Counted from the first letter of the stretch, positions 51,063 to 63,297 are shown. The stretch: DNA of 64,000 nt from Effrenium voratum (GCA_963377175.1 CAUJNA010002791.1:62001-126000); one strand, 5' to 3'. A program made the numbers and translations. Notes: generated from the sequence alone by a model not told the origin.

Positions 51063-54000
51063 ATGGCGGACTTGGATGACAATCTGGATGAAGCAGAGAG
51101 GGCCTTTGAGAGTCAGCCGGAGGCTTAGTGATGAGCGTGCAAGCTGACAGCCTTGCAAAAACTTTCAGGTAGCACCACACAGGTGCGACTCTTTGTGGTT
51201 CGGTATAGAAGTTGAAGCAGATTTGTGGTGCTGGATCAAGAGGGCATGCTTCCGCTTGAAGCAGCCAGGTATGAGCGTGTGGAGCCTTCCCTTCTTGGTG
51301 AGGGAACCTATGGCAAGGCTTGCAGTGGTTCGCTTCAGAGGCATACTTCCAGGTTTGGCGACCCCCCGAAAAAGACAGAGATTAGGGTGGTGGCCAGACA
51401 CTAGTTGTCTTCTCCGATTTGTACCTTGACGTGACTCCCTCTGCATAGGCACGGGATCTCCCAGAGGGAGATCCAGCCATTTGCAAGAGCCAATGCAAAG
51501 GTGTACATGGGAGAAGCCGAGTAGTAGTTGATGCAGGATAGAGGCCAATGCGGCAAGGCTACCGTGTCAATATGAGGGGCTTGGGTCCACGACATGCAGC
51601 GCTAATCAATCCCTTTCACAGCCATCGGTTGTACTCCTGGTTAGTGTGAGACTTTGGATTGAAGGAAGGAAGCAGAAATGAGGAACGAAGACAGAATCTT
51701 GAAGCAGGACCAGCGGGCTGACACAGGATCCATTTCTTCAAATCGGACAAAAGGAGCAAAGACAGAAGAAGGATAAATGGGCAGACACAGGATCAGCAAC
51801 TGGAAGGAAGAAAACAACTGGACAGGCGGGCAGACGCAAGATACGAAGCACTTAGGAGCCCTCTTCGTTGAGGGTCTTCTTCGGAGCTGGTTTGGCGCGA
51901 TGTAGATTCCGGGAAAGTCTAGCTAGACCCCATGATGTGTCCTGCAGACCACGGCTGTATTCTTGGTCATGCATTTTCAGAATTGGCAAGGCAAAGCTGC
52001 TTGTATATTTTCTTAGATGTTCTTATATATGTTGTAGATGTTGTTAGTTTGTGTTTGTTTTTGTTTGCTTTTCTTCTTCTTAGATTCCGTTAGATTTTCC
52101 GTTAGATGTTTTTAGATGTTCCTAGATTTTCTAGATTCTAGATGTTTCTAGATGTTCTTAGAGTTGCCAGGCTGTTTGGCAGTACTTTTTTTGCATGCCG
52201 TGAGTGACCGCCAGACTGCCAATGACAAGCAAGTACGCCCACGAGTGGAACACACACGGGTTCAAATGCTGCAGGGGGACAGGGTTCTAGTTAGATTCCT
52301 GGAGGCCTCGCTGAGCAACATTTCGCACTCGGAAGGTTCTAAGTATCTTCTTGGGGTTTTTCCAGGGCTTTGAGAAATCTAGCATGTGCCGGGCATGGCT
52401 GGGTTTCAGCAAAGAAGCCCCTAAACGAAGCGGCCCCTAAGTGGTTTCTATGAGAAGTGCAAGAGAAGTAAGATAATTGGGGAGATGTAGGATTAGCAAG
52501 AGGAACAAAGAAAGAAACTGATCAGGCGGGCAGACACAAGATACGCAGCGCAGGACAACTGGGCAGACATAGGACCAGCACCAGGAACAAAGAAAATTGG
52601 ACTGGCTGGCAGACACACGATACGAAGCGAAAGAGAAGCAGGGTATATAAATGGGCAGACACAGGGTGAGCTACAGGAACGAAAAAAGAAACTGGACAAA
52701 CGGGCAGACACGAGATACGTCAGGATAATTGGGCAGACAGCGGATTCGCAACAGGCACCAAGAAAGAACTGATCAGGGGGCAAACACAAGATACGCAGCG
52801 AAAGAGAAGTAGGACAATTGGGCAGACATAGGACCAGCAACGGGAGCAAAGGAGATTGGACTGGTGGGTAGACAGCTGGAACGAAGAAGAAACTGGACAG
52901 GCGAGCAGACACAAGATATGAAGCGAGCTTAAACACAAATAAGTGGGCAGACATAGGATCAGCATTAAGAACGAAGAAAGAAACTGAACTGGTGGGCAGA
53001 CGCAGATACGGAGCGAAAGAGAAGCCAGCGGATTCGCAACAGGAACAAAGAACATTGGACTGGCGGGAAGACACAAGATACGAAGCGGAAGAGAAGTAGG
53101 ATAAATGGGCAGACACACTATCAGCAACAGGAAGGAAGAAAGAAACTGGCCAGGCGGGCAGACACAAGATATCAAGCAACCGAGAAGTAGGATAATTCGG
53201 CAGACAGAGGATCAGCAACAGTATCGAAGAAGAAACTGGGCGGGCGGGCGGGCACACGCAAGATACGAAGCGAAAGAGAAGTGATCTTTGGGCTGACATA
53301 GGATCAGCAACAAGAGAAATAATCTGAAAGGGCGGGCAGACGCAAGATACGAAGCGAAAGAGAAGTAGGAGAATTGGGCAGACACGATCAGCAACAAGAT
53401 AATTAGGATAATTGGGCAGACATAGGATCGGCAGGCGGGCAGACACAAGAAAGACGAAGCGAATTTGTAGAAGGATAAGTGGCCAGACATAGGATCACAA
53501 CCAGGAACGAAGAACAAATCTGACAAGCGATAAGACACAAAATACGAAGCGAAAGAGAAGTAGGATAATCGGGGACAGGCGGACAGACAAAAGATACGAA
53601 GCGTGAGAGAAGTATGAGAGTTGGGCAGACATAGGATCAGCGACAGAAATGAAGAAGAACTGGACAGGCGGTCAAACACAAGATTTGAAGCGAAAGAGAA
53701 GTAGGACAATTGGGCAGACATAGGATCAGCAACAGGAGAGGAGAAGAAACCGGACATGCTGCCAAATACAAGACACGACAGGAACGAGGAAAGAGACTGG
53801 ACAGCTGGGCAGACACACTTGTGTGTGGCCATTTTGCAGGCAACTGGCGCAGAGCAACTTCCACAGAACACTCTCAGATAGTTTTGCAGACATGCCTAGA
53901 GCAACTTGCGCAGAGCACTTGCGCAGAGCAACTTGTGCAAGGCGCTTGCGCAGAGCAATTACGCAGATCAACTCGCAAACAATTTCTTGCGAGCAAAATT

Positions 54001-57000
54001 TGCGCGGGGCAACTGACTTGCATAAAGCATGAAGCAAGAGAGCTACTCGAAAAGAGCTACCTGCGCAAAGAAGTTGCGCAGAGCAACTACGCAGAGCAAT
54101 TTGTCCGTGGCAAGTTGTGGACAGAGCCAAGCCTGCAGATTCGTGGAATGCTCACATTTTTATTGGGGTTTGGTATCGTCTAAGTGGGAGGATCAGGGCA
54201 ATCGTCCTTTATTTGTGTTGTGGTTGAAGAAATGTAGCTTGAACCAGGGCAGGTCTAAGATGCATTTTGTTCAGGCCCCCTCCCCCAAAAACGGAGTAGA
54301 GACCACCTACGGGGCCCTTCAGGCCTTTAACGCGCAGTGCGGGAGATAGAAACAGGACAGAAGAGCTGAAAAAAGAAACAGAAAAGAGGGGGAAAAGCGA
54401 CTTGGGAAGTAGAACGCGACATGACAATGGGGCAGACGCTGGATCAGAAAGCAAGGGAGAAGTGAGGGAAGAAACCGGACTCAGCAGACATGGGGTGAGA
54501 AAAGAGAGGAGAACCAAGATAGAGGCAGGGCAGTTGGGCAGGCACAGTGCGCGATAAATAGGAATGAGCAACGACTGCAACAGAAAAACTGGCCAGACGG
54601 AGGAAACAACAAAGGGGGGCAAAGACAGCAGAAAGGAGGAGCGAAGACAGAAGCAGGATAGCCGAGCAGACGAAATGCCAACCTGTCACAGATGGCATGG
54701 ACTCGCAGAAAACAAGATGAACGCAGAGAGAAACAGGACGACTGGGCAGATGAGGGGTCAAACAATCAAGGAAAAGCAAAGAAAGTAATATGATAAGGCT
54801 AACATGGTCGATGCCAGCTGCATTCCCACCGGAGCTTTGGTCAAAAATTGGCGTGGAGTGCGGGCTATTTGTGTCCGTGTGCTCCACGTGCTCCTCTTCT
54901 CAGCTTGGTTCGGAGGTCCACAAGGCCCGAAACATCCGCAGCAACGAGCTGGTGGCCATGAAGCAGATGAAGATCGAGAGCTCGGCGCGGTCTGGGCTGA
55001 CTTGGAGTAGTTGCGAGTCAGGAGAAAGCCCCAATATGGCCAATATTGCCAATATTCAATTCAATCTTCCAATATTGTTCTTGAGCATGGAGCCCCCAAA
55101 GCTACCCTTAGAGGCATCTCCTTTAGGACCCCGCCCTATTCGGGTCCCATGTTGATTTGGGGAGAGGGGTTGATGGAAGAATTTGGATGTCTTTTCAGGA
55201 TTGTGCCAAAGCGAAGTCAAAGTGAACCGGTCAGAGTTTTGTGAGCTCCACTATTTGGAGACAAACCTATGTCTTCTTTTGCTGGGGGTTGAAGGGTAGA
55301 CCCGCAACGGATGTTTTCAGCGACGCCAGTGTCAGGAATTGGACATCCAACATGTGCGATTTTATGCGGCACTGTGATGGCATGTTAACGTACGGAAACG
55401 GCTTGCGCATCGTTTTATGCACAGTGACGGGCATGACGATCATGATCAGCACATTTCTGTCGGCTGGCAGAGCCATGATTCGATTACCTCATTTGATGTG
55501 TCAGGAGGATGGCATACCCAGCACTGCGCTGCGCGAGATCTCACTTTTGAAGGACGTGCTGCGGCAGCTGTAATAGCTTGCGAGGTGCCAGTCAAATACA
55601 GGTATCAAGAATGCCCCAGAGGCTGTCGGAGGAAGGCAAGCCTGGAAGGCCTTCCCACCTCCAGAGGGGAGTTCTTTTGCTGGATGTGCCAGGGTGCTCC
55701 GCCAGGAAACAAAAGACCATCCGAATATCGTGCGGCTTTTGAACATCTTCTACAAGCCCAACAAGTCCCTCGGCCAGCTGCAGACGGGGCCACTCCAAAG
55801 GGGCACTTGTGTATCAGGGTCCCTAGGATACACTCCAAAATCACCTGGTAGTGGCAGAAGCTCTTTGAGATAAAGGGTGGTTTTAATGTGACGCATCACA
55901 CATCCTTTAAGGCACCCCTCTTGTGAGTTCGGGTGCTGCATAAGGTTAGTGCTGGTTTTCGAGTACGTCGAGAACGATCTGAAGAAGTGCCCCCCTCCAT
56001 GGCCCACTGCAGGATGTGTTTGTCCTCGCATCGCCAAGACTTGGGCACCGACTTTCAACAAGAGCCAAAAGATCATCAGGGTCCCTGGTGCTGAGGCAAC
56101 ATCATTTTAGCAGGCGTGCTGGATGAGTCGGCTAGCAGTTGACTAGCAGTCTCACTCTCCCTTTCTTTTATTCTCTCTCTCTCTCTCTGTCTCAAACACA
56201 CACACACACACACCTTGTGCTGCAATCGCACTCTCCCAGACCTCGTGTTCAATGCTTGTTCTGGGATGGATTGCCACAGGCGCAGCTGTCGCAACCTCCT
56301 GCAACTCGTTTTTTTTCTGTTGCTGATGGTGATACTGTGACCTTGCTTGTCCGCGCCGCGCAGCGTTGGCACAGCGGAGAGGGTAGAGCCACAAGGAGCC
56401 GCAACTATGAGCTGAGCTTTTCAGCACGTGCCGGTACAGAATCTCAGCAGATTTGACCACCGGCACACAAACACGAACACCAATGTCATATCTTGTTCAA
56501 GGACCCCTGCTTGTGCCTCTGGCAGCATCGAGGAATCCAATCATTGGGCAAAAGTTCACAGCTGCACAGTTCCGGAAAGGCAGCAGGGCCGCCGTGAAAG
56601 CTTCGGCAATGCAATGGGCGGCACTGGCCTCCTTGTGTCCCTGGAGCCAGGATGGGGTTCAGGTAGGGTCAAAGCGAGTCCTCCAGGTTAGTGATTCCGG
56701 TGAAGTCTCCAATGGAGGTGTGGCTGTGTGTGGCAGAGTTCAGGACCCTTCAAGTGGGCATCCTTTTGACCCTAACTATTGAAAAGTCGCTTCCGATGTT
56801 TGAGACACCGCATCAGAAAGACACGGCTTGGTCTGGGGCAAAGCTATTTTTGGTCCCGGGGCCCATGGTGCGATAGAGGAGACCTGGACTTTGAGAAAGC
56901 TTTGCCGCTGGAGTCTGGCCGACCCTTTGCCCTGCGCCTGGCGCCCAGCAAGTCTGCTTGGGCCGCCGCGGAGCTGTTCCCGGGCTGGAGGCAGGGAAAA

Positions 57001-59113
57001 TGGACTCCAGCTCCGATGTCAAGGTTGGAGCATTTGCCTGAGAAGGGGGAGATGATGGGGCTCGATGGGCGCTCACACACGCAATCGCACTCACATGTCT
57101 GAAGCTCCAGTTGATGTCAGGCATCGAAGTCCAAAGCGTCCGCTGGAGCCGGTGATTTGTGTGGATCTGGAGCTGGATGAGCCAGATGAGCCAACTGAGG
57201 GCTCGTTGCCAGCGGCGGCGCCCTCCCTGAGGGAGGCCGTGGCATCGGCAGAGCTGCAGATTGTGGCGGATGACGGAGACGTCGACGAGGAGCGCGACAG
57301 AGACTTCGCCCTGGTGTCCTTTGGACCCCAGGCACGGGCCGGCTTCAAGGCACCTCGGAGAGCTGATGCGCACAGTCGGGAGATGCAGGCAGAGGAGAGG
57401 GCAAGGTTGAGCTCAGTGCAATTGCACGGGCCAAGTATCGTCCAAAGATGGGCCTTGCCTTTCTAAAAGCAAGACGAGTCTCTTGGAAAGGGGTCCAACA
57501 ACTTCCAAGCGGGGCAACTCCCCGGTGAGGAGTGCCTCCTGGGGCCGGGCGCGCGGCACCAGTTCAAGCGCCCCCGCGCCTTGGCCACGCCGGCCAGGGC
57601 CGAGGGATTCCAAGGGAGGGCCAGCACTGCAGGCTGGACCTGGTGTGGCCCGTGCGGCATGAGCTCAATTTCCTTTACATTATTTGGCCAGATATGAGCA
57701 ACAGCGTCTAGTCCGTTTCTCTGTCAAACACAGTTTTGGGAACATCCAGAAGGCATGCGGCGATTTAGCCGCGTGAGTTTTCTCCAACACCACAGTGTCG
57801 GAAGCATTGATGATGCCGTAGATTTTCCACTGAAGCCTTCTGCCATGAATGCGCAGAGCCAACCCTCCCCCCCACCCCTGATCAGGCCTCATTTGCTCTG
57901 CTGCGGACCTGCTGCGGGCACAGCGGCCAGAGTGAGGGCGAATTAGCCACGCAGAATGCCAACATAGGCAAGTCTGGCTTGAATCAACGTTATGCAGTTT
58001 TCATGGCTCGCGTGTCTTGCTTGAAAGCATGAATAGCTGAGCAGAGATGGGTGCTTATATCCCATTGTAACAGAGTTGAACATCCGCTCCTATGGCGCGT
58101 TCTTTGGGAAGAGACGTGTTTGTGTTGCGTTTTGCTATCTTATGGGAGCCATGTTTGGGAGCTCACGGCTGCTTGGGGCTGGCAGCTGCGGGCTGTCCGT
58201 TCAGCGGCCTGCAACTCGAGCTCCGCAGCATGTCCAGATCGGTCCGAGTTCGGGAGAAGCCGAAGAGCGGAGCTTCAACAAAGTTGATGGTTGACAGGCT
58301 TCCACTTTTTCCACTTCAGACTCAGCCTGCTGGTTGGGCCAGTGTTACCCCGAGGCTCTTTGATTTGTGATGGGATGCTGCGGGGTTGGCACCGCCACCT
58401 GGGACGTGGAAGAGTTGCTTGGGGGTCAAAGGCCACGCAGCCACGCTGCGCTCACCCCGCGGGCAAAAGCAGGGCCACGCGAAACAGGCGTGCGTTGGGC
58501 TCCTTTGTCTTTCATAGACAATTGGCTCGGATTCATTGTGCCTCAGATATCTACCCACTGATTCCTCAGATTCCTCAAAGGTGCCTTCTTCCCCCTTTGA
58601 TGCCTTTCGATGTGTATGTCTGAGCTGGTGAGGTACATGCGATCCCAGGACATGAAGCTGTCATCTGCGACAGTCAAGAACTTCTCGTGCCCTGCTCGTC
58701 GTCCTTGTTTGTTTGTTTGTCAAGAGTGCATACAAGCGGCGTGGACTGCGCAGCCCCAGCATCTCTTTACCTTTTTATTACATCGCTCGGGAAAGTTCTC
58801 TTGGTGGTAGGGTTTCTATGCAAGCATCGGGCACAAAGGCAGTTTTGGGAAAAATCGTCTGACCATCGAGGTTTGAGCAGTGCCAAGGCACCAGCTCTTC
58901 CAAGGGGTGCAGTTCTGCCATTCCATGCGCATCCTTCATCGAGACCTGAAGCCGCAGGCACTGCCAAGGGTTCATGAAGCCGTTGGCTCATGCCTTGATA
59001 GCTTCATGATGAGTTCATGTTGGCTTGATTTTGGCTCCGCTGCGCTGTCTCTGCAGAACCTCCTCATCAACCAGCGTTTGCGGCTGAAGATTGCGGACTT
59101 CGGCCTGGCCCAG
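51063..59113 (+). CDS. Cyclin-dependent kinase (PSTALRE), N-lobe and catalytic loop exons
   Basis: Candidate exon 1 is 51063-51125 (MADLDDNLDEAERAFESQPE). Exon 2 is 51221-51317 (RYERVEPSLLGEGTYGK, Gly-loop with the Thr-Tyr pair that Wee1-type kinases phosphorylate in CDK1). Exon 3 is 54916-54990 (VHKARN.. and LVAMKQMKIE, catalytic Lys). Exon 4 is 55505-55570 (EDGIPSTALREISLLKDVLR, cyclin-binding helix). A further exon is 58622-58678 (ELVRYMRSQDMKLSSATVK), then about 58886-58957 (HQLFQGVQFCHSMRI, LHRDLKPQ) and 59057-59113 (NLLINQRLRLKIADFGLAQ, DFG). Joining 51317 to 54916 gives GEGTYGKVHKARN, and joining 58957 to 59057 gives HRDLKPQNLLI; both introns start GC and end AG. The exon with the 'hpNIV.L' strand and all of the C-lobe after DFG were not found, so the model is partial or the gene runs on past unrecognised exons. 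PSTALRE differs from PSTAIRE by one residue. CDKs drive cell-cycle transitions with cyclins. Confidence 0.88.
51660..53835. repeat. Purine-rich satellite, about 85-90 bp unit
   Basis: A unit with GGGCAGACATAGGATCAGCA, then GAACGAAGAAAGAAACTGGA, then CAGGCGGGCAGACACAAGAT and ACGAAGCGAAAGAGAAGTAGGA. Starts recur near 52560, 52649, 52729, 52818, 53105, 53197 and 53289 (80-92 bp apart), with some units merged or truncated. An early diverged block is 51660-51860, and 51900-52440 is largely free of it. Long minus-strand frames (Ser/Leu/Phe/Cys-rich) arise from the repeat. Confidence 0.85.
52005..52170. repeat. TTAGATGTT-type short repeats
   Basis: Variants of TTAGATGTT/TTAGATTTTC/CTAGATGTTC repeated about a dozen times. 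Confidence 0.75.
53840..54115. repeat. GCGCAGAGCAACTT short tandem repeats
   Basis: GCAGAGCAACT(T/A) GCGCAGAG motifs repeat irregularly every 14-20 bp. Confidence 0.75.
54345..54790. repeat. Diverged purine-rich satellite block
   Basis: GGACAGAAGAG, GGGCAGACG and AGAAGCAGGATAG motifs like those of 51660-53835, more diverged. It ends about 125 bp before CDK exon 3. Confidence 0.6.
55575..56880 (+). other. CDK intron DNA; one exon-like frame 55580-55851
   Basis: The + frame to 55851 has a Cys cluster (YQECPRGCRRK, FFCWMCQGAPP) but the minus strand is also open, so I do not call it. (CT)n and (CA)n tracts lie at 56165-56215. Confidence 0.3.
56165..56215. repeat. (CT)n/(CA)n microsatellites
   Basis: TCTCTCTCTCTCTCTGTC then (CA)9. 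Confidence 0.9.
56883..57060 (+). CDS. Exon-like segment in CDK intron
   Basis: DLDFEKALPLESGRPFALRL followed by APSKSAWAAAELFPGW on the + strand, GC-rich. Unknown family. It may belong to a nested gene with 57095-57466. Confidence 0.35.
57095..57466 (+). CDS. Acidic ORF, possible nested gene
   Basis: From ATG 57095: MSEAPVDVRHRSPKRPLEPV, then an acidic stretch (DLELDEPDEPTEGS), LREAVASAELQIVADDGDVD and a basic helix (HSREMQAEERARL). No stop until 57466. No known domain. It lies within the apparent CDK gene on the same strand, so it is either an exon of another transcript or a CDK-specific insert. Confidence 0.35.
   Translation: MSEAPVDVRHRSPKRPLEPVICVDLELDEPDEPTEGSLPAAAPSLREAVASAELQIVADDGDVDEERDRDFALVSFGPQARAGFKAPRRADAHSREMQAEERARLSSVQLHGPSIVQRWALPF
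57467..58621. other. CDK intron DNA, no supported exon
   Basis: Only short frames. The expected 'hpNIV.L.dv' exon should lie between 55570 and 58622 but I could not find it. Confidence 0.35.
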
Positions 59114-60430
59114 ACCTCATGGAAAGCTAGCTTTCGCATTCTGCCAACCACACTCCGCAGTGCACTCTTCCGTGTATAGGGCTTGGGCTTGATGTGTTTT
59201 CACCGGACAAAATGTTTCCATTTGAGCTGTGAGGCGCGTCCTTTCAACGTGCCGCTTGGGGAGTGCGCCCACCGCTTGAGGGGCAAAGGGGCGGGCGGAG
59301 GAGTCTGTCTGGACTCTGGGCTGGGGCGTTCGGCATGTTTTGGCCGCATTTTTGGCTCAAGTTTGACGGGGTTTGCAATGCTTGGCGGGGTTGGCATGCT
59401 TGGCTTGCCTACCCTTCTTCGATCTATTGTAAAGCGCCAGGACGGGAATCGCGACGCCATGTGGAAAGGGGGCGGGCCCCAATACAGCCAGCCGCTCGTT
59501 TGCAACATGCAGCCGGTCTATGCCAAAGGCAGGGCTGGAGGGGTGGATTGGTGGCAAGAGGCAGCATCAAAGCAAAGCAAGACAGGTTTGTCTCTGAAAG
59601 TTGAACCTTGAACCTGACTTTTGCTAGCGTCTAAGTATACTTTGATATTGCTGAAGAGCTGCGAGGAATCAACACAAGCAGCTAGTTTCTAACATGTCAA
59701 TCGTTTATGTGCTGGCGGTAGGAAGAGGCCCTCAATGTTTGGGAAAGCGAGCAAGAGGTGATTGAGGTGTCTTACCTGGGCTATCCACATGCGCGTGAAT
59801 ATTCTTGGAGTCTCCGTACTCTTTGTGCTATTTATGATGCCAAAAAAGCAAACCACACCATTTGGGGGTTCCATATCGCATTTGGAGACAAACCCACATC
59901 GCTATTGAGGCCCCGTAGCAATGCAACAGCTTCTGTTTCCAAAATCCAGCCTACTTGACTATGGAGGTGAGCTGGCACGTTCTTGGGAGTATATTGCACA
60001 ATGAGCTCCAAGTTTTGTTTGTGAAAGTGATGATCACATGTACCTGCTCCGTGTTGGCAGGCCGGCCTGTTTGGGCACCGGTGCAGTCCTCGCCTTCATC
60101 GGCCAAAGTCGGGGTGCCCAACACGATATATCAGCCTTTCGTTGTCGTGCTCGCTGTGACTTGTTTGGATGTCGGACTGTGACCTAAAGATACGAGGGGC
60201 TGCCCAGCTCCGGCACCTGCACTCAGTGAGATTCATTGGGTACAGCCATGAGTACACAAGAACATGTCCTTTTCTCCGTTTATGCCGTTTGGCATTTCCA
60301 TTTTTTCGGCGGCGGAGCGATGCCACAATGGTGCTCGCATACTGAGACTGTCAACGGGGCGTAAGAGCTCGGCAAAGCACTTGTAACTAAGTTGAGCGTG
60401 AATTGTGACAAGCAATGGGCAAGGATGCCT
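59114..60430. other. Downstream of CDK DFG exon, no supported exon
   Basis: The kinase frame runs open to 59179 but without C-lobe motifs (no APE, no DVWS). The rest shows nothing I can assign. Confidence 0.35.
59344..59361 (+). other. Possible DinoSL-like relic
   Basis: CCGCATTTTTGGCTCAAG: the DinoSL 3' end with one extra T and a shortened 5' part. Single occurrence, weak. Confidence 0.3.
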
Positions 60431-60439
60431 TCAAGGAGC

Positions 60440-61640
60440 ACATGTGGGGTGAAATGACGACGAAGGGTTTGGACAGCGGTGGAATTGAGCCCATTGAGAA
60501 TTTGTGCATGTGTGAAGTTCATCGATGGGAGGCAAAAGTGAGCTTAGTTTTTGGTGAGCTGGGAATAAAGTGCAAGTGAAACCGCCGGAGATGCAATTGA
60601 ACGCGGTGCGGAGGTGTGCATTCGTAGCGTATTTGAGCTTGCTGCTGCTTGGGAGTCGGGCATGCAGTCTGGCTAGAAAGGCAGCAGAAGTACAATTAAT
60701 CCCGCTAGGAATTCCTTCCCGGGAAATTGTTTGCAGAGCAAGAGGTCTAAATAAACCTGTTGCGGGTTTGTGCATTCGTAGAGTTTGTCAGTGGGAGGCG
60801 ACCATGTAATGCGATGCGTTGGACAGTTGGGTAATCGTAGTGGCTGGAAAAGAGGGGAAGAGTAATCAAAGCTGGGGATTCGTTGACACGAAAGAGTTTG
60901 AAGAGAGGAAGGTGTGATTGAATTCGTCGTGGTTTTTGCATTCAACAAAGTTTATTAGCAAGGGGCGAAGGTGGGCGTGTGCTATGGCTAGAGGCGAGGG
61001 GAAGTTTGATTAAGATTAACCCCGCCAAAGATCGATTCGCAAAGTTTATAAGTAGGATAGGAAGGTGCCTTGCACGCTTTGGGGCACGGGGTATGAGTTC
61101 TGGCTGCGGTTCTGGCTGCCAGGGTATTAAGCCCGCTGAGATTTGGTTCACACCCAAGAGTTTGAAGAGAGGAAGCTGTGATTGAACTCGTTGTTGCTTG
61201 GCGTGCGTTCGAGCTCGTCAAGGAATCGAACAATGCGTTATGGTGAGCCCGTTGCGGATTTGTGAATTCGGAAGTTACAAGCAGGAGGTAAAGTGTAATC
61301 GACCTCATGGGGGAATAGGGAGTGCGTTCTGAGAAGCAGAAAAGGCGCAAGTGGAATTGCGCCTGCCAGGTATTGTGGAATTGGAACTTAATGCAAACAC
61401 TTGGGAGAAAATAAGGGAGGAAGAGCATTGGATCTTGTTGGGGAATCGTGAGGATGATATGATTCAACACGTCGGGAAATCAATCATGCATAATCTTTAA
61501 GAAGAGGAGAGGAAGATGTATGTGACCCTGTCGGGGAGTCGAGCGTGTGTCTGGATTACAAGAAAGGACAGTGTAGTTGAAACCGCAGGATTGTGTCCGT
61601 GGGGGCGTTGGAAGAAAGGAAGATGCAAAGTCAAGAGTCC
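60440..61640. repeat. Degenerate dispersed repeat, GA-rich
   Basis: Motifs such as AGTTTGAAGAGAGGAAG followed by (G/C)TGTGATTGAA at 60896 and 61159, GGAGAGGAAGATGTATGTGA at 61505 and TTGTGCATTCGTAGAG at 60769 recur with strong divergence, about 90-260 bp apart. The minus-strand frames are repeat-driven. Confidence 0.45.
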
Positions 61641-61964
61641 TGTCTCATAGAGGAAGATGTATTTGAGCCAGGGCAGCACTGCTAGCGTCGCCGTGTCGCC
61701 TTTTTCACGAAGACGGAGTATACAGTGCCCAAACAGCTCCCAAGCCAACATCGCATCAAGGATTTGCATGATAATGACAAACAGAAGAGCAGCAAAAACG
61801 GGAAGCACCCGCAGCATCACCATGGTTAGTTGGTTGCCTGGTGCCAAATGCCCGCAGTTTGCTAGCATCATGTACTTTGGAGGCGCGACTTAAGATCATA
61901 TTGACTCATCGAGTGAGCTGATATCAAGCCACGCTTTAATCGGGGCAACAGCACAACAGACCTG

Positions 61965-62160
61965 GGCCAGTCAAGCTGCCACAGCTTGTGCCGAGGAGGA
62001 GGGCCACAGGGAGCCTCATGTGGTCCACAACCACCAGCAGGGGCATCAAGGGGAACGGGCGCACCCACACCCGGGAGAGCGCCGCCTGAGCGGCGCTTCT
62101 GTGCAGGCTGGGGATGGGTGCAATTCATCGGGAGCCGGCTTGCAGTGTTGCGGCAGGGAC
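61965..62160 (+). CDS. Exon-like segment, His/Gln/Glu-rich
   Basis: The + frame reads AATACAEEEGHREPHVVHNH then QQGHQGERAHPHPGERRLSG. The minus strand is also open, so confidence is low. No family recognised. Confidence 0.25.
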
Positions 62161-62769
62161 CTAGGAGCTGTAATATTGTTTGCTTGGAGATCATGCTTCA
62201 GGGGCAAGCCCACAGCGGACCTTGGCAGACTTTTTTGGCAAGAGTCGTTCGCACTCTCCACTTGTTGCACTTTCCCGAGCGCTCGACATTCCTTGGCTCT
62301 TGTGGGCAGGATGGCAAAGCCAGCAACTCTTTGCAAGCTTGGTACAACCACCCCCACGATGATGGCAACTTCTTCATCGGCGCCATGGCGCGAATATCGT
62401 GTCGTCACATGACATGTCTCAGAATTTCTTCCTGATGGAACAATCTGCACGAGCTTCTATCTATCCTGTGGAGCTCTCTTTAGCCTGACAGCAGACTGGA
62501 GTGTTTGAAGCAGACTGCATTCATAACCGCTGATTTGATGGTCAGAGGTCTACGACGCATAGAGTAGACTCAGAGTATTTCCAGCATCGCGGCCCGCCAT
62601 AGGGCGAGCATCCTCTCATTTGTTTGGACCGTTTTTTCCGTGTTAAGCTGAAGCCAGATGCAAGGCAACGCACCCAAGTTCACTGGTGCTGGGCAGGTGT
62701 TTTGGATGGTCGGCACAAATGCTTCGACAAGTATGGAATGCCTGTAATTGCAAGCCACATGTCTGCTGG

Positions 62770-62870
62770 ATTGCAGTATGTCTCAAACTCAGGAGATCAC
62801 GAGGATGACCACCAGCGCACCACCGTGGACCTGAGCGTGGCTGTCCGAGGCGCCTCTAAAAAAGTTCTCT
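62770..62870 (+). CDS. Exon-like segment (TTVDLSVAVRGA)
   Basis: The + strand frame 62624-63040 becomes protein-like at GDHEDDHQRTTVDLSVAVRG and then enters T/G-rich DNA. Candidate exon of a gene ending at 63847. Confidence 0.3.
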
Positions 62871-63252
62871 TTGGTTTAGTCCACTTTCTGGCAGATTTGG
62901 GGTTTATTATTCGTGGGACTCAGGCAAATCTGGCAATGTGTTCTGGGAGTTGGGAGGCATGTGGCCAGTTGGCGGGGCTGGGGAGATGGCAATCGGTTGG
63001 TGGTCAACTTTGTGGGGTATCTCTAGCGGTGTCGGGATGAAACATAAACCACCGACGTGGGTGCAAAGCGGGTTTTGTCAACCACAGTATGACATGGCCA
63101 TTGATGATGAGTCCATTTGAAAGACAGATCCCAACAATGATGGACCAATTCACACCAGCTGCCGGCGCCTTTGGCGCTGGGGTTTCCAACTCCACGAGTT
63201 TGGATGGCCCTCTGATTTTTCTGGCTGGTTTGCTTGAGCTCGAGCTATGGCT

Positions 63253-63297
63253 TTGAGTTTTGAGTTTTGAGTTTTGAGTTTTGAGTTTTGAGTCAGG
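63253..63297. repeat. (TTTTGAG)n heptamer array
   Basis: About six perfect heptamers, ending 10 bp upstream of a probable acceptor (GAGTCAG|GTCTCTGC). Confidence 0.9.

Larger units (their letters stand above)
51318..54915 (+). other. GC-AG intron of the CDK gene containing satellite DNA
   Basis: The left border AAG|GCTTGC and right border CGGAG|GTCCAC are fixed by the kinase Gly-loop reading frame. Contains the satellite at 51660-54790, a TTAGATGTT-rich tract (52010-52165) and CAGAGCAACTTGCG repeats (53840-54115). Confidence 0.75.

Noticed and set aside
52493..53871. Long minus-strand ORFs (317 and 219 residues) rich in Ser, Phe, Leu and Cys
   Set aside because: They read through the purine-rich satellite in the CDK intron; repeats, not genes.
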